The notes beneath the pieces were generated by a model that searched no databases, was not told the origin of the DNA, and saw nothing but the letters and a program-made list of their open reading frames with translations. This document shows positions 45,125-52,405 of a stretch of 64,000 nt of DNA, one piece after another; the stretch's first letter is position 1; each line of letters opens with the position of its first letter. Source of the DNA: Arthrobacter sp. C2 (lineage in GTDB: Bacteria; Actinomycetota; Actinomycetes; Actinomycetales; Micrococcaceae). The stretch lies in contig CP042428.1 in assembly GCA_024207135.1 (NCBI GenBank), forward strand, positions 496,001 through 560,000. Direction: 5' to 3'. A program made the position numbers and the translations under genes.

Positions 45125-45672
45125 ACTGGATTGCCTGGGTATTGCTCCTGGCGGTACTTGCCCTGGGTGCCCCGCGGTATTTCGCCGCATCGGGCTTCCG
45201 CTGGCCGCTGAAGCAGTCGTTGACCAGCGCCCTGCTGGTGGCGGCGCTGGCGCTCGCCGGAATCCTCGCCGCGCTGGGCAACCACGCCCCCGGGGCTGGG
45301 CAGATACCCCCTGAGCTGGTCATCGTTGCCAGCGTGGCCGCGGCAACACTTGGCGGCGGGCCCGTCACCGAGACCGTCTTCCGTCTTGCGGCGTTCAAGC
45401 GTGCACGGGACCATGCCGGCGAAGACCACGACCCGGATGCCAGCCCGCTGCGCGGGGGCATGTGGATCGGGCTGCTGGAACGCGCGGCGATTGCCGCGAC
45501 GCTCTGGGCCGCCTGGCCCGAGGGCCTGGCCGTGGTCCTGGCGGTGAAGGGGCTTGGCAGGTTCTCCGAACTCAAGCAGCACGCCGCCGCCGAGCAGTTC
45601 ATCCTCGGGACCTTCGTCAGTGTCCTGTGGGCCTGTGCCGCGGTGGGCGTTGGCCGGCTTCTTGGCGCCTGA
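45121..45672 (+). CDS. Membrane protein paired with the SatD-like regulator
   Basis: A 183-aa integral membrane protein with about five helices (roughly 4-20, 33-52, 64-80, 112-142 and 155-178). The segment KGLGRFSELKQHAAAEQFILGTF-like at 140-162 is the recognisable core. It resembles the end of membrane proteins that accompany SatD (DUF3307 group), but the N-terminal part does not match. It overlaps the upstream gene by 4 bp. The two are probably one functional unit with the membrane protein as sensor or effector. The role is unknown. Confidence 0.6.
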   Translation: MNWIAWVLLLAVLALGAPRYFAASGFRWPLKQSLTSALLVAALALAGILAALGNHAPGAGQIPPELVIVASVAAATLGGGPVTETVFRLAAFKRARDHAGEDHDPDASPLRGGMWIGLLERAAIAATLWAAWPEGLAVVLAVKGLGRFSELKQHAAAEQFILGTFVSVLWACAAVGVGRLLGA

Positions 45673-45734
45673 GGTCGCGGGGCGAACCGGGCCGCCGACG
45701 GCTTGACCTGCCGGCCCATGGAAGAATGCAAGCC

Positions 45735-46673
45735 ATGACGCCAACCCCGAATCCGTATGCCCGGCCGCGGCCCGGCAGCAGCCACCGGACATGGTGGTAC
45801 TTCTTCGTGGGGATCGGCGCGGTCGGCGTGGGCCTGCTGCCGTGGCTGGCCACGGGCCTGCGGCTCCCGCTGCAGAACCTGTGGGCCATCGACACCCTGC
45901 CCGAGGACATGCCCAGGGTGCTGCTGCCATTCAGCCAGTACTTCCTCGCGCAGATCCTGTCCATGGTCATCCTGGGCCTGGGGGTCGCCGGACTGGCGGT
46001 CCGCGCAGCACCCGCGGCGGCGCGGGGCACGGCCTCCGCCTATGCGGCAATTGGCGCCTTCGCGACCATCGCCTGTGCGGCAATCCAGACCGCCGCGGTG
46101 GTCAGGGACGGCTTGGGCGCCACGATGGCGGCGAACATCTACTTCGTCGGCGTGCTGGTCGTCATCGCGTTGGGCGTTGTCCTGGGGCTGGTGGCGTTGT
46201 TCCTGGTGGCCCGCGCCGGGCGCCCCGGAGCCTTGGTCGGCTTGACCCTGGCGGCGTTGTCGGTGGAGCTGTGGCTGTACGCGCTAACGATGGTCCTGGG
46301 TGCGGGTGCCGCGGCCCCGGTGGTTCCCGCGGTGCTGGCCGTGGCGCGGTGGCTGCCTGCGATCCTGGCGGCGGCGGCCCTGGCCTGGTGCGGGGTCGGA
46401 ACCGCACGGCAGGCGGTGGCGTGGGCGGTAAGCCTGCTGCTGCTCTGGCTGGTGCCCGCGCTGCTGGACGGGCTCTCCTACGCTGCGGGCTCGCGGGTCT
46501 TCGCCGGGAACCTGCAGGAGATGGCCTCGGCCGGGGCAAGCGTGGTGTTCGGCTCCCTCGGGGGCCCCGGCGCCCTGCTGCCCGCGGTGCTGGCGTTGGC
46601 AGTCGGGATTGCCGGGGTGTTCGCCGTGCGGGTGCCCCGTGCGGCAGCGTCCACCGGCACCCAAGGCGGGTAG
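45735..46673 (+). CDS. Multi-pass membrane protein of unknown function
   Basis: A 312-aa hydrophobic protein with eight or nine predicted helices after a polar, Pro-rich N-terminus (TPNPYARPRPGSSH). The composition is Ala/Val/Leu-rich with no recognised motif or transporter signature. ATG 45735 has GGAAG 9 bp upstream. ATG 45726 is an alternative. It follows the SatD-like pair by 62 bp, so read-through is possible, but a functional link is not shown. Confidence 0.6.
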   Translation: MTPTPNPYARPRPGSSHRTWWYFFVGIGAVGVGLLPWLATGLRLPLQNLWAIDTLPEDMPRVLLPFSQYFLAQILSMVILGLGVAGLAVRAAPAAARGTASAYAAIGAFATIACAAIQTAAVVRDGLGATMAANIYFVGVLVVIALGVVLGLVALFLVARAGRPGALVGLTLAALSVELWLYALTMVLGAGAAAPVVPAVLAVARWLPAILAAAALAWCGVGTARQAVAWAVSLLLLWLVPALLDGLSYAAGSRVFAGNLQEMASAGASVVFGSLGGPGALLPAVLALAVGIAGVFAVRVPRAAASTGTQGG

Positions 46674-46758
46674 CCGGTGTGCCGCTTCCGGGTCGCGGAC
46701 GTGCCCCGGAAGCGGGCTTCGCACCGCCGATTTGTCACCGCCGCCTAGAATGGGTGCC

Positions 46759-47109
46759 ATGAGTGACGTTTTGCCATCGTGCCCGCAGTGTTCAAGCCCC
46801 TACACCTACGAAATGGGCGCCCTGCTGGTCTGCCCCGAGTGCGCCCACGAGTGGACCGCCGAGGCGGAAACCGTCGAGGAGCCGCAGGAAACGGTCATCA
46901 AGGACTCGGTTGGCAACGTGCTGGCGGATGGCGACACCGTCTCCGTGGTCAAGGACCTGAAGGTCAAGGGCCAGGCCCAGTCCATCAAGGTCGGCACCAA
47001 GGTGCGCAACATCCGCCTGGTCGACCCCATCGACGGCCACGACATCTCGTGCAAGGTCGACGGTTTCGGGCCGATGCACCTGAAGTCCTCCGTCGTCAAG
47101 AAGGTCTAG
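46759..47109 (+). CDS. PhnA/YjdM family zinc-ribbon protein
   Basis: A 116-aa protein with an N-terminal zinc ribbon (Cys8, Cys11, Cys25, Cys28) and the C-terminal PhnA domain (VGNVLADGDTVSVVKDLKVKG, ending KSSVVKKV). The name comes from the E. coli phosphonate locus, but the family is not a phosphonoacetate hydrolase and its function is unclear. It is followed by a terminator hairpin. Confidence 0.93.
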   Translation: MSDVLPSCPQCSSPYTYEMGALLVCPECAHEWTAEAETVEEPQETVIKDSVGNVLADGDTVSVVKDLKVKGQAQSIKVGTKVRNIRLVDPIDGHDISCKVDGFGPMHLKSSVVKKV

Positions 47110-47132
47110 CCACACCCGGAAGCGGACTCCCA

Positions 47133-47164
47133 GCGCCGTCCTTTCCCTCGGGGAAGGGCGGCGC
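47133..47164. terminator. Bidirectional hairpin terminator between phnA-like and TetR genes
   Basis: A stem of about 15 bp with two wobble pairs (47133-47147 with 47150-47164) lies between two convergent genes. There is no long T-run. It probably ends both transcripts. Confidence 0.65.
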
Positions 47165-47200
47165 CTTGCTGTGTCCGCGGGAATGGTCTTCGCTGCGCGT

Positions 47201-47830
47201 TCAGGAAAAGGCGTCGGCCAGCGCCGCATGGCACCAGCGTTCGTAGCGCTCCGACGGCCAGCCCCGTTCGGCGACCAAGAAACGGTAGGCATGGGGATGC
47301 CCGGTGTTCCAGATCAGTGCCGCGACATCCTCGTCCTGTTGTCCGCCTTGCAGCCCCCCGCGGTCCCGCAGCAGGCCGGGCACAGCCAGGTAGCGCTCAA
47401 AGCGCTGCGCATCGCGGGCCCGCTGCAGGGTCGCCGCCGCGGGATCCACTGCAGCGGCGTCGGAAAGGACCTTGTAGACCGGGGCCATGCGCCCGTTGAC
47501 TTCGGCAAACCACGCCGACAAGACCGTGGCAACGTCGTCGGGCGTGGCGGTGCGCTCCAGCTCGGCGGCGAGGAACTCGAGCGGGGATGCCGGCGCTCGT
47601 TCGCCCGAGGCCGCCTGGTCGATGATCCGGGACAGGATCTGCGTCTTGGTGCCCACCGAGTTGTAGATGGTCTGGACAGCCACCCCGCATTCGCGCGCCA
47701 GCTTCTCGATGGTGGTGGGGACGAAGCCCTGCTCCATGAAGAGGCTGCGTGCCGTGGAAATGATCAACGCACTGGTCTCGGCGCTCTGCTGCGCCCGGCG
47801 GCTGGGCTTGGTCCTCGGGGTGGAATCCAT
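47201..47830 (-). CDS. TetR/AcrR family transcriptional regulator
   Basis: A 209-aa repressor. The N-terminal helix-turn-helix (about 22-68) includes ARSLFMEQGFVPTTIEKLA and VAVQTIYNSVGTKTQIL. The C-terminal ligand domain is less conserved. ATG 47830 (MDSTPRTKPS) matches where the family fold starts. It is divergent from an FMO-like flavoprotein, and the shared intergenic region holds a 33-bp palindrome. It probably controls both genes in response to a substrate of the flavoprotein. Confidence 0.9.
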   Translation of the reverse strand: MDSTPRTKPSRRAQQSAETSALIISTARSLFMEQGFVPTTIEKLARECGVAVQTIYNSVGTKTQILSRIIDQAASGERAPASPLEFLAAELERTATPDDVATVLSAWFAEVNGRMAPVYKVLSDAAAVDPAAATLQRARDAQRFERYLAVPGLLRDRGGLQGGQQDEDVAALIWNTGHPHAYRFLVAERGWPSERYERWCHAALADAFS

Positions 47831-47836
47831 GACAAA

Positions 47837-47869
47837 AGAATAGCGCTCCACTGACTGGAAGAGTATTCT
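47837..47869. promoter_or_regulatory. 33-bp palindrome with twin -10 elements, candidate TetR operator
   Basis: AGAATA (47837-47842) and TATTCT (47864-47869) are mirror images around 47853, and each reads TATTCT on the strand of its own gene, like a -10. Inner CCA and TGG (47848-47858) share the same axis. Twelve of 16 positions match between the half sites. One bound dimer could shut both divergent genes. Confidence 0.6.
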
Positions 47870-47911
47870 AATGAACGTAGGGTCGCTACGCGCGGAACCG
47901 AGGAGTCCACC

Positions 47912-49036
47912 ATGCAAAGCCAGACCAACAACCACCGCACGATCATCGTGGGAGCCGGCCACTGCGGGTTGTCCATGGCCCGCGAACTGGGGAAATCAGG
48001 CGAGGACCACGTCGTGCTGGATTCCGGGCCGGCACCGGGCAGCAGTTGGCGATCGCGCTGGGATTCCCTGCAACTTTTTACCCCCGCGGCACACGACGGG
48101 CTGCCGGGGCGCCGGTTCCCGGCCAGGCGCGGAGAGCTTCCCATGGCCGGTGCCGTCGCCGACTACCTGGAGTCCTACGCGCAGGCCTTTGGCATGCCGG
48201 TCCGTTCCTCGACCACCGCCACGGGCATGGACCTTGGTGCGGACGGGGCATTCACGGTGCACACCACCGAGGGGATCTTCACCGCGGACCGCGTGGTCGT
48301 GGCCACCGGCGTCCACCAGGCTCCGAAGATCCCGGCGTTTGCCGACCGGATTTCCGCCGGCACGACCCAGTTGCATTCGAGCGAGTACCGAAACCCGCAG
48401 CTGCTTCCCGAAGGCCCGGTTGCCGTGGTCGGATTCGGCACCTCGGGGGCCCAAATCGCCTGCGAGCTGGCCGCCAGCCGGCAGGTCACGCTGTGCGGGA
48501 AGCCGACCGCCCATGTGCCCGACGCCCTTATCCATTTCGCGCCGGCGCTGTACTGGCTGCTGGTCCACCGCATCCTGACGCGTTCCACGCCGGCGGGACG
48601 CAAGGTCGCCAAGGAGGTCCTCGCCCACGGTGCACCGCTGATCGGGCTGAGCGCGGACGACGTCGACTCCGCCGGGGTCATCCGTGCCGGAAAGATCGCC
48701 GACGTGCGCGACGGCGTGATGGTGGCGCAAGACGGGGCGGCAATCGAGGCGTCCACGATCATCTGGGCGACGGGGTACCGGCCCGACTTCTCCTGGATCC
48801 ATGGCCTGGAAGTGGACGAGGCAGGCTATCCCTTCCACGACCGGGGGATCAGCACCCAGGTCCCCGGGCTGGGGTTCATGGGCCTCCCGTTCCAGTACGG
48901 GCTGACGTCCGGGATCATCGGTGGTGCGGGACGCGATGCCCGCTACCTGGCGCGGCGGTTGCCGCACCAGGTAGCAACGGCCTCGCCTCATGCGTCCGGG
49001 TATGGCGCCAGTGAACTTTCACCCGACCGTGACTAG
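47912..49036 (+). CDS. FMO-like NAD(P)/FAD-dependent oxidoreductase
   Basis: A 374-aa flavoprotein with an FAD loop VGAGHCGLSM (13-22) and an NAD(P) loop VGFGTSGAQ (about 172-180). SWRSRWDSLQLFTPA and IIWATGYRPDFSWI are typical of the flavin monooxygenase/putative oxidoreductase group that includes CzcO-like proteins. The substrate is unknown. It starts at ATG 47912, 81 bp from the divergent TetR gene, which probably regulates it. Confidence 0.88.
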   Translation: MQSQTNNHRTIIVGAGHCGLSMARELGKSGEDHVVLDSGPAPGSSWRSRWDSLQLFTPAAHDGLPGRRFPARRGELPMAGAVADYLESYAQAFGMPVRSSTTATGMDLGADGAFTVHTTEGIFTADRVVVATGVHQAPKIPAFADRISAGTTQLHSSEYRNPQLLPEGPVAVVGFGTSGAQIACELAASRQVTLCGKPTAHVPDALIHFAPALYWLLVHRILTRSTPAGRKVAKEVLAHGAPLIGLSADDVDSAGVIRAGKIADVRDGVMVAQDGAAIEASTIIWATGYRPDFSWIHGLEVDEAGYPFHDRGISTQVPGLGFMGLPFQYGLTSGIIGGAGRDARYLARRLPHQVATASPHASGYGASELSPDRD

Positions 49037-49139
49037 GGGCTCCGCATCGCCGTGCTATGTTGGCCGTGGCGCATCGACCCGCTTGGGCCCTGCGTTGAAG
49101 CATCCGAAGTTCCTCATCGTGAAAGACTCTGCCCCCGCC

Positions 49140-49955
49140 ATGACATTGCCCGTGAACACCCCCGAACCTGCCGCAGCCCACGCCAGCTCCATCGAGGATT
49201 TCAAGCACAACCTTGCCTCCATCAGGGCCCGCATCGATGCGGCCGCTCGCAAGGCGGGGCGCGATCCCGCCTCGATCCGCCTGCTGCCGGTCAGCAAGAC
49301 CGTGCCCGAGGACCGCTTGCGCCTGGCCGTTGCGGCGGGAATGGATTTCCTGGGAGAGAACAAGGTCCAGGAGGCCGCGCGCAAGGCCGAGAACCTTGCT
49401 GACATCCCGGGATTGAAGTTCTCGGTCATCGGCAACCTGCAGACCAACAAGGCGAAGTTCGTGGCGAAGTTCGCCGACGAGTTCCAGGCGCTGGACAACA
49501 TCCGCCAGGCCGCGGCACTGCAGCGCCGGCTCGAGGCCGAGGACCGCCAGCTCGATGTTTTCGTCCAGGTCAACACCTCAAACGAGGAAAGCAAGTTCGG
49601 GCTCCCGCCGGCCGAGGTGCAGGAATTCGTCGACCAGCTCCCGCAATTCGACCGGCTCCACGTCAAGGGCCTGATGACCCTGGCCCTGTTCAGCGACGAC
49701 AAGGAGGCGGTGCGGGCATGCTTCGTGCGCCTGCGGGAGCTGCGCGACATGCTGCGCGAGAGCGCACCGGAGGGCATGGAGATCGAAGAGCTGTCCATGG
49801 GCATGAGCGGCGATTTCGAACTCGCCATCCAGGAAGGCGCCACAGTCGTCCGCGTGGGCCAGGGCATCTTCGGTGCCCGGGCACTGCCCGACAGCCACTA
49901 CTGGCCAGGGTTCGCCGGCGAGAAGCCCGCCGCGCCCCACACCGCCGCCCAGTAG
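49140..49955 (+). CDS. YggS/PLPBP family PLP-binding homeostasis protein
   Basis: A 271-aa TIM-barrel protein that binds pyridoxal phosphate through Lys53 (LLPVSKTVPEDRL). Family motifs FLGENKVQEA, FSVIGNLQTNKAKF, LSMGMSGDFELAI and VRVGQGIFGAR are intact. It is non-catalytic and buffers free PLP and amino/keto acid balance. ATG 49140 or GTG 49119 could be the start, and neither has a strong Shine-Dalgarno. It lies 12 bp before a pyridoxal kinase gene, which makes the pair a PLP supply and buffer unit. Confidence 0.92.
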   Translation: MTLPVNTPEPAAAHASSIEDFKHNLASIRARIDAAARKAGRDPASIRLLPVSKTVPEDRLRLAVAAGMDFLGENKVQEAARKAENLADIPGLKFSVIGNLQTNKAKFVAKFADEFQALDNIRQAAALQRRLEAEDRQLDVFVQVNTSNEESKFGLPPAEVQEFVDQLPQFDRLHVKGLMTLALFSDDKEAVRACFVRLRELRDMLRESAPEGMEIEELSMGMSGDFELAIQEGATVVRVGQGIFGARALPDSHYWPGFAGEKPAAPHTAAQ

Positions 49956-49967
49956 GCCGCGAGCCCC

Positions 49968-50798
49968 ATGAGCCCGGACCTGCCCTACGAATTGGACCGA
50001 CGCCCGGTTGCCGCCGTCGTCATCAGCTCCCAACTGGCCTTTGGCTCGGTGGGAAACAACGTGATCGGCAGGATGGTTGAACGGGCCGGGCACCGGGTCA
50101 TTTGCATCCCGACCGTCATGTTCAGCAACCTGCCCCACTATCCATCGCTGGCCGGGGGAGAGCTGGACGACGGCTGGCTCGGCGGGATCCTTGATGACCT
50201 CCTGGCGCGTGCGGTCCTCGGGGAAGCGAAGTTCGTCTGTGTCGGATACCTGGCGCATCCGGGCCAGGCAAGAATCATCGGCGAATGGTTTTCGCGGGTG
50301 CGAGAGATCAACCCCGGCATCCAGCTGGTGGTGGATCCGGCCATGGGGGATGAGGACGTCGGCCTCTACACGGCCCCCGAGGTCGTGGAAGGCTATGTCA
50401 AGCACCTGATCCCCTTGGCGGGCGCGGTCACGCCCAACAACTTTGAGCTTGGATTGCTCACCGAGGGACGCGGGGGCCACTCGCCGGAAGAAAAGGCGCG
50501 GTCGCTGCTGACACCAACGCTCCGATGGGTTGCAGTCACCAGCGCCGCGCCCTCATCCGGGCGAGGTGCCGCGACCGTGGACACGCTTTTGGTCACGGAT
50601 GCGGGAACACGATTGGTGAAGACCCCACTGGTCGAAAGCCGGGCCAAGGGTGCCGGAGACTTCTTCCTGGGCACAACCGTGGGTGCCTTGCTGAACGGGT
50701 GCGGCCTCGAAGAAGCGATAACTGCCGCAGCGAGCGCAACCGCCAGGGCGCTTGCCGGTGGGGATCCGTATTTTTCGGCGGCTCCCTCAACGGCATAG
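49968..50798 (+). CDS. Pyridoxal kinase (PdxK/PdxY type)
   Basis: A 276-aa ribokinase-fold enzyme that phosphorylates pyridoxal, pyridoxine or pyridoxamine. The start has AVVISSQLAFGSVGNN, followed by VVDPAMGDEDVGLYT, TPNNFELGLLTE and the ATP-site motif RAKGAGDFFLG with the catalytic Asp. The pairing with the YggS homologue 12 bp upstream gives a shared role in PLP homeostasis. ATG 49968 has only weak GAG-type signal upstream, which suggests translational coupling. An rRNA-like gap follows with no terminator that I can see. Confidence 0.9.
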   Translation: MSPDLPYELDRRPVAAVVISSQLAFGSVGNNVIGRMVERAGHRVICIPTVMFSNLPHYPSLAGGELDDGWLGGILDDLLARAVLGEAKFVCVGYLAHPGQARIIGEWFSRVREINPGIQLVVDPAMGDEDVGLYTAPEVVEGYVKHLIPLAGAVTPNNFELGLLTEGRGGHSPEEKARSLLTPTLRWVAVTSAAPSSGRGAATVDTLLVTDAGTRLVKTPLVESRAKGAGDFFLGTTVGALLNGCGLEEAITAAASATARALAGGDPYFSAAPSTA

Positions 50799-51280
50799 TT
50801 TTGCCTTCTGCTGGAGCAATCCCTGCGGACTGTCGCCTATCGCAGCTTTCCTGGCATCGGCTCGAATCGCCGGTGAAGTGCCAACGGCAAGCCCCGGTAC
50901 TCGAAGAGCCGGCCCGCCGTCACGTTCGAGACCGCAAAGCGGTTGGCGCTTCCGGTGTGGAGCCGCGCGACGGCGGCATGGGGGTTTATCTGGCCCGGGC
51001 GAGCCGCCTTCGCGGCCGATCCACGGTGGCGGGAAACTCGTCCGGCCAGCGCCAGACGAGGCCTCGGCCCGATCGGGCGGCCGTCGCCGGGGCTGGCCTG
51101 GGTCTTCGGTTTCGGCCGCACAATCCGCGGCACGCCATTTGTGGGGGAAAGTGCGGTGTCGCGTTGGCGAGGGCACTACCTGTAGTGCTAGCGTTCAATC
51201 GGCAACGCCATATCTTGTGGTTCGACGGCTGAGGATCGACACGCCGTGCCGAGCGACACGCCAACTCTTTTATCTCTGGT
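50799..51280. other. Non-coding or decayed stretch before the nrd control region
   Basis: Open frames exist on both strands but none has credible codon bias, a start signal or a recognisable protein. The composition falls from GC-rich to more mixed towards 51200. It could be eroded coding sequence or plain spacer. No RNA motif was recognised. Confidence 0.4.
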
Positions 51281-51283
51281 CGA

Positions 51284-51370
51284 TTGCTCCACAGGGTGTG
51301 GATAGATTTTCGATTTCGTTGGATTCACGCGGTTTAACGAGGGATGTTTATCCACAGTGCTTGTGGACTG
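51284..51370. promoter_or_regulatory. Two DnaA-box-like inverted repeats upstream of nrdHIEF
   Basis: TCCACA-GGG-TGTGGA (51288-51302) and TCCACA-GTGCT-TGTGGA (51351-51367) are two perfect 6-bp inverted repeats starting 63 bp apart, about six helical turns. The second contains TTATCCACA (51348-51356), an exact DnaA box, and the first contains TGTGGATAG, one base off. E. coli nrdAB is controlled by DnaA boxes, so a similar link is plausible here. The nrdH gene starts about 260 bp downstream. Confidence 0.6.
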
Positions 51371-51429
51371 TCGGTGAGTTGAATGACAGGGGTGTAATAC
51401 ATCATGTTGGGGTCTAACCTTCGGGGCCC

Positions 51430-51446
51430 CACTAGATGTAGTATTG
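51430..51446. promoter_or_regulatory. NrdR-box-like palindrome
   Basis: CACTAGATGTAGTATTG has the ACTA-GAT-GTAGT symmetry expected of NrdR boxes, which precede ribonucleotide reductase operons. A weaker second copy, AATACATCATGTTG, lies at 51397-51410, about three turns upstream. TAGTAT inside the box could be the -10 of the operon. nrdR itself is not in the window. Confidence 0.5.
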
Positions 51447-51627
51447 AATCAGCTGGTGAGGCCTAGTGCGCGAACCTCCGGAATGCGGAGAAATGTACGA
51501 ATCCCCGCCCCCGAAGGCTTCGTAGCCGCCGGGACACAAAGTCCGTATGCATCACTCCCGCGGGGAGCGCGCATAGGGAACCAGCCACAACACATACACA
51601 GATTTTTGCACGAGGGGATTTACGGAC
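51447..51627 (+). ncRNA. Long structured leader of the nrdHIEF mRNA
   Basis: If transcription starts near the NrdR-like box, the mRNA has about 175 nt before nrdH. It contains a CTCCG-loop-CGGAG hairpin (near 51475-51490) and a CTCCCGC-GGGGAG hairpin (near 51557-51570). A GAGGGG ribosome-binding site lies about 11 bp before ATG 51628. No known riboswitch class was recognised, and a cobalamin box is absent. Confidence 0.4.
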
Positions 51628-51873
51628 ATGACCGTCACGGTTTACACGAAGCCAGCATGCGTACAGTGCAACGCAACCTACCGAGCTCTTGATAAGAAGG
51701 GCATCGTTTACCAGAGCGTTGACATTTCGCAGGATCCCGCTGCCTTGGAGCGCGTTCGTGCTTTGGGCTACATGCAGGCACCGGTTGTCATCACTGACGC
51801 CGATCACTGGTCGGGCTTCCGCCCGGACAAGATCGACGCACTGGCCCAGGAAATGGCCTCGTCCGTAGCCTGA
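51628..51873 (+). CDS. nrdH: Glutaredoxin-like NrdH redoxin
   Basis: An 81-aa thioredoxin-fold protein with active-site Cys11 and Cys14 (CVQC) that reduces the class Ib ribonucleotide reductase NrdE. The C-terminal WSGFRPDKI motif, typical of NrdH, is present. Codon use is less GC-extreme than in neighbours. It heads the nrdHIEF operon. Confidence 0.96.
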   Translation: MTVTVYTKPACVQCNATYRALDKKGIVYQSVDISQDPAALERVRALGYMQAPVVITDADHWSGFRPDKIDALAQEMASSVA

Positions 51874-51922
51874 CCAGCCACACCCAGCCTTACCGATTCG
51901 AGTAATTGCGAGGCGATCAAAA

Positions 51923-52405
51923 ATGCCTAGTTCAGCGTTGGCCACACCACCAATGCATGACCACGCCGTGCTGGCGGAGGTACTTACCAACAGCAACTTG
52001 ATCTATTTCTCCTCGGCTTCCGGTTACACACACCGGTTCATGGAAAAACTTGATCTGGATTGCGCCCGCATTCCGTTGAAGAACAGCGATCCACACCTGG
52101 TGGCGAGCGAGCCGTTCGTGCTTCTGCTTCCCACCTACGGTGGCGAAAAGGGAGAGCGGTCGATCCCGCCGCAGGTCGTAAAATTCCTCAACGATGTACG
52201 CAACCGAAACCTGTTACGAGGAGTAATAGGTGCCGGAAACACCAACTTTGGAACCACCTATTGCTTGGCCGCGATCAAGATCGCAGCCAAATGCAAGGTT
52301 CCGCTTCTATACAAATTTGAACTGATGGGCACTCCAGAAGATGTGACCCGAGTTCGCGAAGGATTGGAAGTCTTTTGGACACGAAAGTCGCAGAACCTGA
52401 AATGA
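51923..52405 (+). CDS. nrdI: NrdI flavodoxin-like protein
   Basis: A 160-aa FMN protein supplying oxidant for assembly of the dimanganese-tyrosyl radical cofactor of NrdF. The FMN loop [12 protein letters not shown] (29-40) and the [10 protein letters not shown] and [10 protein letters not shown] segments are conserved. It is noticeably richer in A/T-ending codons than the flanking genes, perhaps from expression tuning. The nrdE start lies inside its 3' end. Confidence 0.95.
   Translation: MPSSALATPPMHDHAVLAEVLTNSNLIYFSSASGYTHRFMEKLDLDCARIPLKNSDPHLVASEPFVLLLPTYGGEKGERSIPPQVVKFLNDVRNRNLLRGVIGAGNTNFGTTYCLAAIKIAAKCKVPLLYKFELMGTPEDVTRVREGLEVFWTRKSQNLK

Noticed and set aside
50799-51232. Possible degraded gene after pyridoxal kinase
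   Set aside because: Frames on both strands show no family resemblance and no start signal, so no pseudogene call can be supported.
51447-51627. Cobalamin riboswitch before nrdH
   Set aside because: Such switches control some actinobacterial reductase genes, but the conserved B12-box sequence is not present, and class Ib enzymes do not replace a B12-dependent one here.
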